Assembly: GCA_013202635.1 (NCBI GenBank)
Contig: JABMRO010000737.1
Coordinates: forward strand, 1-5,750
Direction: 5' to 3'
DNA from: Planctomycetota bacterium
GTDB taxonomy: Bacteria; Planctomycetota; Phycisphaerae; Sedimentisphaerales; Anaerobacaceae
Length of the DNA stretch: 5,750 nt
The notes below the pieces were generated by a model that saw only the letters and a program-made list of their open reading frames with translations, was not told the origin of the DNA and did not search any database. The stretch's first letter is position 1. Each line of letters begins with the position of its first letter. Position numbers and translations under genes: made by a program. This document shows, piece after piece, positions 1-5,750 of the stretch.

Positions 1-1104
1 ATAATCGACACTGGTTACCGGTTCATGGCTGACTGTTCCCGGCTTAATGACCTTCGGCCATCGCACTATCAGAGGTTCACGGATGCCGCCTTCATACGGA
101 AAGCCCTTGCCGGAACGCAGTGGGGCGTTGTTTGTTGGGCCGAGCAGACCACCGTTATCGCTGGTGAAGAAAATGATTGTATTTTCGGCCAGGTCAAGTT
201 CGTCGAGCGCCGAACAAATCCTGCCTACCGCATCATCGACGCTCTCAACCATTGCAGCGTATGTCGGATTTTTCTGGTTTGTAGGTGGTTTCGCTTTGTA
301 TTTTTCAATCAGGTCTTTCTTGCCCTGGATGGGTGTGTGGACGGCATAGTGGGCCATATAAAGGAAAAACGGCTTGTCTTTATGGCGGCGGATAAATTTG
401 ACCGCCTCATCAGCTTCACGGTCGGTAAGATACTCGCCCTGACGGCGAGGATTCAGTGTTGGTATTTCTCCCTGTCCTTTTCGAAAATATGGGTCGAAAT
501 AATTAGGAGGCTGGCCGAAGTCGCAGCCGCCGACGTTGAAATCGAAACCCTGCCTGTCCGGGTACCAGTCATCTGCGCCTAAGTGCCACTTTCCGATGTG
601 GCAGGAAGTATAACCTGCCGATTTGAGTGCTTCGGCGATGGTGGTTTCTTCAAGCTCCATCCACAGTGCATTGGGTGGGCACAGCAGCTTCTTATTTTTG
701 CTGCCTACATACTCGGTTGGGTTCTTTTTATTTTCGGGAATTTTGCCTCCCTGAAAGCGTGAACGAATCCAGTCGGTAACGCCGAGGCGGGCCGGGTAGC
801 GTCCAGTCATAACAGCCGCCCGCGTCGGTGAGCAGACTGCACAGGCGGCGTAAGCATCGGTGAACCGCATACCCTCAGCAGCGAGTCTGTCTATATTCGG
901 CGTTTCGTAAAACTTGCTGCCGTAACAGCCCGTGTCTATCCAGCCTAAGTCGTCAACTAATATTAAAACGATATTGGGTTTCTTGTCTGTGTTCCCATTG
1001 GCAAAAAGCTTTGAAGAGTCACTCGAACTATGAACAGCAAAGGCTGCGGCTCCCAAACCAAAGGCCTTGAGAAAATGGCGACGGGTGTAATCATATTTAC
1101 TCAC
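1..1104 (-). CDS. Formylglycine-dependent sulfatase (S1 / arylsulfatase A-like), Tat-exported, C-terminus cut by window edge
   Basis: Hydrolyses a sulfate ester, probably on a polysaccharide or oligosaccharide, after export. 368 residues are visible; the usual C-terminal 100 or so residues lie beyond the left edge. Seen: an N-terminal twin-arginine motif (T7-R-R-H-F-L-K13) followed by a hydrophobic stretch; the metal-binding start of the fold (PNIVLILVDDLG, D51 and D52); the formylglycine motif C91-S-P-T-R95; GKWHLG with K172 and H174; AVHTP with H256; SDNGG with D316 and N317; and SGKG with K333. This is the complete set of core residues expected in the visible part, so an active enzyme is likely. 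The start is GTG at 1104: it is the only usable start after an in-frame TGA at 1120-1122, and GGAG lies 8 bases upstream. It follows the glycosidase-like gene after 25 bases, so it is probably co-transcribed and perhaps translationally coupled. Family membership is certain; the sulfated substrate and S1 subfamily cannot be told from sequence reading alone. Confidence 0.96.
   Translation of the reverse strand, partial: MSKYDYTRRHFLKAFGLGAAAFAVHSSSDSSKLFANGNTDKKPNIVLILVDDLGWIDTGCYGSKFYETPNIDRLAAEGMRFTDAYAACAVCSPTRAAVMTGRYPARLGVTDWIRSRFQGGKIPENKKNPTEYVGSKNKKLLCPPNALWMELEETTIAEALKSAGYTSCHIGKWHLGADDWYPDRQGFDFNVGGCDFGQPPNYFDPYFRKGQGEIPTLNPRRQGEYLTDREADEAVKFIRRHKDKPFFLYMAHYAVHTPIQGKKDLIEKYKAKPPTNQKNPTYAAMVESVDDAVGRICSALDELDLAENTIIFFTSDNGGLLGPTNNAPLRSGKGFPYEGGIREPLIVRWPKVIKPGTVSHEPVTSVDY
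820..834 (-). other. Sulfatase formylglycine site (C-S-P-T-R)
   Basis: Residues 91-95 form the C-x-P-x-R motif in which the cysteine is oxidised to the catalytic formylglycine by a maturase (anSME or FGE). It is the Cys-type site, followed by A-A as is typical of the family. No maturase gene lies within the window, so the modifying enzyme must be encoded elsewhere. Confidence 0.95.
1066..1086 (-). other. Twin-arginine (Tat) export motif of the sulfatase
   Basis: Residues 7-13 read T-R-R-H-F-L-K, matching the Tat consensus S/T-R-R-x-F-L-K at every position. A short hydrophobic segment follows (about residues 14-24, rich in Ala, Gly, Phe and Leu), and then a polar Ser/Asp/Asn-rich linker before the catalytic domain begins near residue 42. 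This predicts export of the folded protein, in keeping with cytoplasmic conversion of Cys91 to formylglycine before transport. No lipobox cysteine is seen, so a soluble periplasmic protein or an uncleaved anchor are both possible. Confidence 0.85.
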
Positions 1105-1112
1105 ATTCGTTT

Positions 1113-1116
1113 CTCC
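1113..1116 (-). promoter_or_regulatory. Ribosome binding site of the sulfatase gene
   Basis: GGAG on the minus strand sits 8 bases before the GTG at 1104 and supports that start over any later codon. An ATG at 1104-1106 overlaps the GTG but is directly followed by TGA in its own frame, so it cannot open the gene. The site begins about 13 bases after the stop of the upstream gene, close enough for ribosomes finishing that gene to re-initiate. Confidence 0.75.
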
Positions 1117-1129
1117 GTATCAATATCGG

Positions 1130-4100
1130 TCAATTGGTTAAGGAAATATCATTGACTATTATTGTTTGATTAATTTGTGGTGCCGAAGCGGGAAAAGTAA
1201 TCTGCTGACCGTCAGTTGAACTTACTCTGACATAGTACTCAAAGTCGCTTTTAATCTGACCGGCAGGAATCGTTACAGAATAAACTCCACGTGCAATATG
1301 TTTCAAGGCGGTTCTTTTGTATGTGTCCTTACCCATAGCTCGCCAGTAGAGTGCCGCGTCTTCGGTCTGGTTCTGTGACAGGATGATTACCTTAAGCTTT
1401 AAGTCCTCGCCGTTATTCAGGCTTGTACGTACGGTTGGGACAATGATTCGTAACGGTCCAACATATCGGTTGGTAGGTACTGCGTCAGACGGTAGATTTC
1501 CGCCAAGAATTTTGGCCAGTTCCCGGCCGGGTTCGGTAAGCAGTTTAGGCATTATATGTTGTTGCCAGTTGGTTACATTGCCCATAGCTCCATTTGTTGT
1601 AACAGTTGCCAAAAGGTAACGGTGTACTTCAGAGACCTGAGACACTAACTCTTTCCTTAAGGGCAGGGCGAGCTTTCGGGCTAATCGCTTCTGTTCCTTG
1701 GGTTGCTTTTCGTCTTTGACTTTTTTCATTGCTTCGTTGAATTGGGCCCATGTGCAGTTTACCTTTCCAATAGCCCGTAGATAGCGGAAGTTATTGAGCC
1801 AGTAATCGAATCGTTCGAGGTTGCCCGCTCCTTTGACATGCGGGCGCAATTTGGCCATTTCTTCGATGAATGTATATTCATTGCTGACCTGCTGCCAGGG
1901 TCTCTTATCAGGATTTATACCGCCCGGGCCATTGACCCATGTAGATGGACGCGGCAGGTGAGCGGCCCTTGTTCCTCCGTCTGGTGCCATTGGGCCTCCG
2001 TCGAGCGTTGTGAATAATTCGGCAATCGGTACAAAAACTTCGGGTCCGAATTGCGTCAGTGCCCAATCGGCATAGAAATCGCGTGCCGGCAGGTCACGGG
2101 GTCTGTCGTCGGAGCTTGAAGCCGGCAAGTCGGCCTGATAGTCCTTATATGCCGACCCGCCGCAGTTAATTTTCTTTGTAATATCTTTGCTTTGCACAAC
2201 AAAGGCAGCGATACACGGAAACTCTACTGCGTTCACAAAATCTATGGTCAATAAACCGTCAGTTACCACTACGTCTTCGAATGTGTAATCAAGCGCTCTG
2301 TCTTTGCCAACCTCTGCGAAGATGTCGAGCTTTTCAATGACCTTTTCATTCTGGAGCTTGACACCGAAGAGGCGTTTGTCCACGGCGTCATAATTTGCTT
2401 CACAGAACTTAAGCGTTACAATATAAGAACCGTTCGGCACCTTCAGCCGATATGCTTTCACATCCCAGATGACGGTTTGGTAGAGCGTGTCCTGTTGAGT
2501 ATCAGCTATTGGGTTATTGGGAAACCGGGCGGCATTGCCGCCTTGACGACCTTCTGAGAGTTTAGGTTCCGGGGGTTTGATTTTCCTGCCGAAGTCAGGG
2601 TTCCATTTTTTTTGTTCCCAGGCAGCGTGGGCCAGAGCCGATACATTGGGTCCGAGGATTTGCGTGCGCCAATGGATACCCATCAGACCCGTGCATCCGT
2701 AAGCGAGTGCATCGGCTGCATCCCGCCGCATTCGACCGGCCCAAAGTTGCGGGATAATTAGCGCCGGGTCGTCCTCGAGCCATGGAATGGCCCACTGAGG
2801 CCGTCCCTCGATGAGGGCAAAGCCGGGTTCGACTGGTGCAAACCCTACATTACGGTTGATACAGCTTACGGGCATTTCCTTAGGCAGGGCATTATCGAAC
2901 AAAGCCCTGTCCTTTGGCGGCCCGAGAACCCAGCCGCAGGTAGCTAATGTGAAAGGCGGCTTGACTTTGTCGGCTGCCGCTGTCGCAGCGCGGAAATCTG
3001 CTAATGTGGCCTCGATTTGTTCATCTTTTGGATTGCCCCATGTCCAGCCTTCCGGCGTCCAGAACCAATAGTAATCAAGTGGATATGCTTTGGTTATTCG
3101 TTGGAACATACCCTCGTAAAGCTGCTGTACAACAGCCGGATCGGATGGGTCCATGCCCTTGCTTTTGAGCCGTTCTTTTACGGGTTCGGGTATTATAAGA
3201 GGCGTTTCGGTTCCCACGCAGGTCTTAACGCCGAGAGAGTGAGCATACTCGAAAGCTTCTTTTAGTGTCTTGCCCATTCGGTCAAACAATTCGTTGGCTT
3301 TTTCCTGAGAAAGCTCCGGCCAGGGATTCATGCCGCGCATATAATCCGGGCCATAGTCGTCGCGTTCGAACATCTGCGCCGCGCCGAAAGTGTAATCACC
3401 CGTCTTTGCCGGCTTATAGCCCCAGGCCCCGGTGGTGTTGGGTGTGGCGAAATGTCTTGATGGGTAGCTGAACTTCACGGTTCCGTCTTTGTTGGAATCA
3501 CCGGGCATACCGATCCAAACCGTCGGTTCCGGCCCTACGCCACCGGGTGGATATGTATGCAGCCCGAAGAAGTTCATACGCATTTTGGGTAGTTGTGCAA
3601 TGATGGCTTTGTAGTCATCGGTATTCCACCAGTCAGGTCCTTCAGGGAAATCGTGGAATGGCTGGATTCCCCGCATGTTGAATAATGGTTTGCCCTTTTC
3701 ATCCAGTTTGGGAATTTTCAAAGTGATTTGTTCATCGGGAATTGTGTCACCGTGCATATAAAAACGCACACCCAGATGTTCGGCGAATCGGTAAGCAGCA
3801 TAAAGAGTTCCAATAGAATCGCCGCCGGTAATTAGCACAACCTGACGTCTTCTTATAGATATTGTCTTGAGCAGATATTGCTGAGGTTGTAACGAGCGGA
3901 CATCAGTAGCCACTTTTGCATTTCTGGCTGTCATGATTTTAATAACGGCACGGTCTTTTTGTGCAACCACAATTAGCGGTGTTTTCAGGGGAGGCCTGTT
4001 ATTTGTCTGTACGATTGGGAGCAGCTTGCCGGTCCGCAAATACAAATATCGGCGAATTTCTTTTGCCGCTAAACGTTCGGCGGTTGTTGCAGCTGACGGA

Positions 4101-4207
4101 CTGATGATTGTTATATCTGAAACGCCGGCATCAAGCGTATGGCAGCTGATTAAAATCAACAGTATGGAAGCCAAGGTAAGATTTAAAAGAGATGTTCCTT
4201 TTCTCAT
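1130..4207 (-). CDS. Large predicted lipoprotein: alpha-glucuronidase/hexosaminidase-like glycoside hydrolase with inserted malectin-like module
   Basis: Probable glycan-active surface or periplasmic protein of 1025 residues. Order seen: lipoprotein signal (1-22); a domain at about 30-165 resembling the N-terminal domain of GH67/GH20-type enzymes (an AAKEIRRYL helix, LITGGDSIGTLYAAYRF, LGVRFY); a probable TIM barrel from about 175 to 540, rich in Trp, Tyr and Pro, beginning MRGIQPFHDFPEGPDWWN; a malectin-like sandwich at about 555-695; then a helical segment (708-905) opening with a D-F-Y-A-D-W...F-G-P-E motif; and an Ig/FN3-like beta domain at about 915-1025. Candidate acidic catalytic residues are E334 (GTETP) and E386 (WTPEGW), by inference only. 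The ATG at 4207 has a perfect Shine-Dalgarno. The gene lies between the haem protein and the sulfatase in one apparent operon, which suggests action on a sulfated glycan. The CDS call is certain; the exact enzyme family and substrate are not recognised, and a non-catalytic binding role cannot be excluded. Confidence 0.93.
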   Translation of the reverse strand: MRKGTSLLNLTLASILLILISCHTLDAGVSDITIISPSAATTAERLAAKEIRRYLYLRTGKLLPIVQTNNRPPLKTPLIVVAQKDRAVIKIMTARNAKVATDVRSLQPQQYLLKTISIRRRQVVLITGGDSIGTLYAAYRFAEHLGVRFYMHGDTIPDEQITLKIPKLDEKGKPLFNMRGIQPFHDFPEGPDWWNTDDYKAIIAQLPKMRMNFFGLHTYPPGGVGPEPTVWIGMPGDSNKDGTVKFSYPSRHFATPNTTGAWGYKPAKTGDYTFGAAQMFERDDYGPDYMRGMNPWPELSQEKANELFDRMGKTLKEAFEYAHSLGVKTCVGTETPLIIPEPVKERLKSKGMDPSDPAVVQQLYEGMFQRITKAYPLDYYWFWTPEGWTWGNPKDEQIEATLADFRAATAAADKVKPPFTLATCGWVLGPPKDRALFDNALPKEMPVSCINRNVGFAPVEPGFALIEGRPQWAIPWLEDDPALIIPQLWAGRMRRDAADALAYGCTGLMGIHWRTQILGPNVSALAHAAWEQKKWNPDFGRKIKPPEPKLSEGRQGGNAARFPNNPIADTQQDTLYQTVIWDVKAYRLKVPNGSYIVTLKFCEANYDAVDKRLFGVKLQNEKVIEKLDIFAEVGKDRALDYTFEDVVVTDGLLTIDFVNAVEFPCIAAFVVQSKDITKKINCGGSAYKDYQADLPASSSDDRPRDLPARDFYADWALTQFGPEVFVPIAELFTTLDGGPMAPDGGTRAAHLPRPSTWVNGPGGINPDKRPWQQVSNEYTFIEEMAKLRPHVKGAGNLERFDYWLNNFRYLRAIGKVNCTWAQFNEAMKKVKDEKQPKEQKRLARKLALPLRKELVSQVSEVHRYLLATVTTNGAMGNVTNWQQHIMPKLLTEPGRELAKILGGNLPSDAVPTNRYVGPLRIIVPTVRTSLNNGEDLKLKVIILSQNQTEDAALYWRAMGKDTYKRTALKHIARGVYSVTIPAGQIKSDFEYYVRVSSTDGQQITFPASAPQINQTIIVNDISLTN
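2117..2587 (-). other. Malectin-like carbohydrate-binding module inserted in the glycosidase-like protein
   Basis: Residues about 541-697. The core (about 574-673) shows the malectin pattern: D-T-L-Y-Q-T, then Y-x-L-x-V-P-N-G-x-Y, then V-x-L-K-F-x-E, then R-L-F-x-V, a D-I-F-A-E-V-G turn, and L-T-I-D-F followed by I-A-A-F-V-V. Malectin domains bind glucose-type or related sugars. The INCGG-x-x-Y-x-D element, which normally begins such domains, here follows the last strand (N681-C-G-G684). The module lies between a W-N-P-D segment (535-538) that looks like the end of the barrel and the D-F-Y-A-D-W helix (710-715). Confidence 0.72.
4142..4207 (-). other. Lipoprotein signal peptide of the glycosidase-like protein
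   Basis: The N-terminus has two basic residues (R2, K3), a hydrophobic core at about residues 7-20, and a lipobox L19-I20-S21-C22. Cleavage before C22 and lipid attachment are predicted, which would place the protein on the outer face of the inner membrane or at the outer membrane. His at +2 gives no clear sign of inner-membrane retention. The sulfatase in the same operon uses a different route (Tat). Confidence 0.8.
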
Positions 4208-4215
4208 ATTAGTAT

Positions 4216-4222
4216 CCTCCTT
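4216..4222 (-). promoter_or_regulatory. Consensus ribosome binding site of the glycosidase-like gene
   Basis: AAGGAGG on the minus strand lies 8 bases before the ATG at 4207, a full match to the anti-Shine-Dalgarno at ideal spacing. It fixes the start and predicts strong translation. It falls in the 38-base gap after the haem-protein gene, where no promoter or terminator structure is seen. Confidence 0.88.
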
Positions 4223-4245
4223 CTGTTATATCGTGTTCGAATATT

Positions 4246-5750
4246 TTACTGCGAGAGAACGAAGTTAGCCAAATCTCTAATCTCTTTCTTGGAGAGATTG
4301 GACGTTAGCCCATGTTTATCGTCCGGATTGTATTTTGTTAGGACTTCTTCGATAGTGGCAGCCCGTCCATCATATAAGTATGGTGCGGTTCGCCAGGCTT
4401 CGACCAAAACTGGAGTGTCGAACTTCCTGTCTTTATCCAATCCGTCACCCGTGCTTACGTTGTGTTGCTGCAGGTCCGTATGCAATGCTCCATCATGACA
4501 TGAATCGCAACGTGCTTTGCTATATATCTTTCGTCCTCTTTTGGCGGAGGCGCTAAGTTTGCCTTTGACCAAATAAGGGCCTGGAATCGGTTTAAGCGAC
4601 TTGAGATACTCATCGATTGAATTAAGTTCCTCTTCCGGGCGTACTGCAAACAGGATATGCCTGATTCCGGAGCGCACGGCCATCTCGGCATTCTCCCGAA
4701 TACCCGTAATCATCGCCGGTGGTGTTCTATGTGCAAACAGGAGATTTTTGGTATTTTTAGGATTGCCTAAACCGTCGTTAAGCAGGTCCCAGTTCAGGGC
4801 ATCGACCCTTGCACCTCCCGGATGACAACTTGCGCAGCTATGCCAGTGCTGGAAGCACAACGAGGCATCATGGAAGAGCATTTCACCTCTGCGTATTTGT
4901 GTTATTTGCGGTGTCGGGCCGAGCGGCAAAGCCGCTGTTTTAATACCTGCTGTTTTATTTATATCAACTAAGGTTAGACTGTCTGTATAGTATTCGGCAA
5001 CGTAAATATTGGAAGCAATGATTGCAAGTGCACGGGGACCTTTGCCGCAAAGTTTGATTCGCTTTCGAATATCATAAAGGAAACTCAGCTCGTTGGGAAT
5101 GTTTGAAGTAGGTGTTGAACTTGTACCATAGCTACCGTAATTAGACTGTCCCGCGGAACTGCTCTGATTATTTTTTTCATCAGCATGGTATTTTCTAATT
5201 TTGTCATGTAGGGCGGTTACATCTATTATGCTTAATTCGTCGGTTCCGGCGTGGGTTACACAGACATATTTGCCGTCGTTTGTGCAGCCAACGGCCCACG
5301 GATTGGCGGCTCCGTTGTCCACATCGTCAAGAAGGACCGTATCGAATAACTTCTTGTTAGTAACATCGATAATACTGAGCGCGTTGGTATTGATCCATCC
5401 TCGTTCCAACTGTGTGGTTGGAACTGTATAGCGGGCGAGGATATGCGCAGCATAGGCATATCGACCATCAGGCGAAATACAGATTCCCTGCAATGCTGTG
5501 GTGCCGTTGGGAAGCTCGATGGTGGTTATCACTTTGTTACTCAGGGTGTCAATGACCGAGACCGCAGCGGCTATATTTCCTTTGTTGGCGGCGCCTGCGG
5601 GTAGATGATTGTTCACGAAGAGAAATCTGCCATTTGGGGTAAGCGCCGCTGCGACCGGCTCACGCTCGACGGGTATTCGTGTTATTTGTTTGCGTGAAGT
5701 TAGGTCAATGACCGAGACGTTATTATCAAAGCGGTTGCACACGTAAAGTG
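4246..5750 (-). CDS. YVTN beta-propeller / di-haem cytochrome c peroxidase-like fusion protein, N-terminus cut by window edge
   Basis: Probable exported redox protein; 500 residues are visible and the reading frame is open through the right edge (the GTG at 5740-5742 is an internal Val in a YVCN repeat, not the start). Residues 1-275 hold about four to five propeller blades with repeats of the form Y-V-x-N...S-V-I-D...P-D-G-R-Y, so more blades must lie upstream. A Ser/Gly/Asn-rich loop interrupts the propeller at about 192-216. Residues 280-500 form the peroxidase/MauG-like part, with haem sites C305-A-S-C-H309 and C414-D-S-C-H418, followed by the family's W-R-T-A-P-Y-L-Y-D-G-R segment (452-462). 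The spacing of 109 residues between the sites is shorter than in classical bacterial cytochrome c peroxidases (about 140 or more), so peroxidase activity is not assured. Electron transfer or oxidation of an organic substrate is also possible. It is the first gene seen of the operon, 38 bases ahead of the glycosidase-like gene. Confidence 0.94.
   Translation of the reverse strand, partial: LYVCNRFDNNVSVIDLTSRKQITRIPVEREPVAAALTPNGRFLFVNNHLPAGAANKGNIAAAVSVIDTLSNKVITTIELPNGTTALQGICISPDGRYAYAAHILARYTVPTTQLERGWINTNALSIIDVTNKKLFDTVLLDDVDNGAANPWAVGCTNDGKYVCVTHAGTDELSIIDVTALHDKIRKYHADEKNNQSSSAGQSNYGSYGTSSTPTSNIPNELSFLYDIRKRIKLCGKGPRALAIIASNIYVAEYYTDSLTLVDINKTAGIKTAALPLGPTPQITQIRRGEMLFHDASLCFQHWHSCASCHPGGARVDALNWDLLNDGLGNPKNTKNLLFAHRTPPAMITGIRENAEMAVRSGIRHILFAVRPEEELNSIDEYLKSLKPIPGPYLVKGKLSASAKRGRKIYSKARCDSCHDGALHTDLQQHNVSTGDGLDKDRKFDTPVLVEAWRTAPYLYDGRAATIEEVLTKYNPDDKHGLTSNLSKKEIRDLANFVLSQ
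4495..4509 (-). other. Second c-type haem attachment site (C-D-S-C-H)
   Basis: Visible residues 414-418, preceded by a R-G-R-K-I-Y-S-K-A segment typical of cytochrome c domains (an RG..x(L/I)(F/Y) helix just before CxxCH). It lies 109 residues after the first site. The sixth ligands of the two haems cannot be assigned from the sequence alone. Confidence 0.93.
4822..4836 (-). other. First c-type haem attachment site (C-A-S-C-H)
   Basis: Visible residues 305-309. The site is preceded by F-Q-H-W-H-S and followed by P-G-G-A-R, as in many propeller-peroxidase fusions. Covalent haem attachment takes place outside the cytoplasm, so the protein must carry an export signal in its missing N-terminus. 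An extra cysteine lies seven residues before the motif. Confidence 0.93.
5101..5175 (-). other. Ser/Gly/Asn/Thr-rich low-complexity insert in the beta-propeller
   Basis: About 25 residues made almost only of Ser, Gly, Asn, Gln, Thr, Tyr and Pro, lying between the propeller blade ending S-I-I-D-V-T and the strand segment L-S-F-L-Y-D-I. It has no matching segment in the other blades. It is most likely a flexible surface loop; the reading frame stays open through it and codon use looks normal. Confidence 0.7.

Noticed and set aside
25..582. 185-codon open frame on the plus strand
   Set aside because: It lies wholly antisense to the sulfatase, whose active-site motifs are intact across the same bases. 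Its translation shows no recognisable domain and no convincing ribosome site.
2595..2795. 66-codon minus-strand frame inside the glycosidase-like gene
   Set aside because: It is an alternative frame of a well-supported CDS, and its product looks random. It matters only as the frame that slippage at the A8 tract would enter, which is reported separately.
4208..4245. Possible promoter in the 38-base gap before the glycosidase-like gene
   Set aside because: The gap is AT-rich but holds only the Shine-Dalgarno. No paired -35/-10 boxes at suitable spacing were seen, and the gap is too short to argue for a separate transcript.
3933..4268. 111-codon plus-strand open frame running across the start of the glycosidase-like gene
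   Set aside because: It covers the signal peptide, ribosome site and intergenic gap of minus-strand genes, and its product has no recognisable features. It is a shadow of the real genes.
4279..4299. Inverted repeat AATCTCT / AGAGATT with a 7-base loop, near the end of the haem-protein gene
   Set aside because: The stem is only 7 bp and AT-rich, lies inside the coding region, and is not followed by a T run on the transcribed strand. The nearby GTTAGCC and AATCTCT direct repeats fall in ordinary codons. There is no support for a terminator.
4455..4691. 78-codon minus-strand frame across the second haem site
   Set aside because: It is out of frame with the haem protein, and its product has no meaningful motif.
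5740..5742. GTG as the start of the haem-protein gene
   Set aside because: The frame stays open to the window edge, and the two preceding codons (Leu, Tyr) complete a L-Y-V-C-N propeller repeat. The GTG is therefore an internal valine and the true start is outside the window.

Overview
The window is a densely coding stretch of bacterial DNA with three genes, all on the minus strand. Reading in the direction of transcription (right to left), they are: (1) the 3' part of a gene for a YVTN-type beta-propeller fused to a cytochrome c peroxidase-like domain with two CxxCH haem sites (4246-5750, start outside the window); (2) a complete 1025-residue predicted lipoprotein with an alpha-glucuronidase/hexosaminidase-like N-terminal domain, a probable TIM barrel, a malectin-like carbohydrate-binding module set into the chain, and an Ig/FN3-like C-terminus (1130-4207); (3) the 5' part of a Tat-exported formylglycine-type sulfatase (1-1104, end outside the window). 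The gaps are only 38 and 25 bases, each downstream start has a good Shine-Dalgarno sequence, and no promoter or terminator is visible. The three genes therefore look like the middle of one operon that extends past both edges.

Organism: base composition is near 50% GC. A Tat-exported sulfatase, a large malectin-containing glycosidase-like lipoprotein and a propeller/di-haem peroxidase fusion together are typical of Planctomycetota, perhaps the Phycisphaerae/Sedimentisphaerales side. Verrucomicrobiota, Lentisphaerota or Kiritimatiellota remain possible. This is an inference from gene content; no rRNA or marker gene is present.

Function: the sulfatase and glycosidase-like protein fit the breakdown of a sulfated polysaccharide (algal or mucin/glycosaminoglycan-like) in the periplasm or at the cell surface. 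All the expected sulfatase active-site residues in the visible part are present. The large lipoprotein has no certain substrate, and its architecture, a permuted-looking malectin module inserted between the barrel and its trailing helices, is the most unusual thing here. The role of the haem protein is open: peroxide removal, or electron transfer linked to oxidation of sugars or other organics.

No tRNA, rRNA, CRISPR, insertion sequence or long repeat was seen. There is no gene-free stretch longer than 38 bases.
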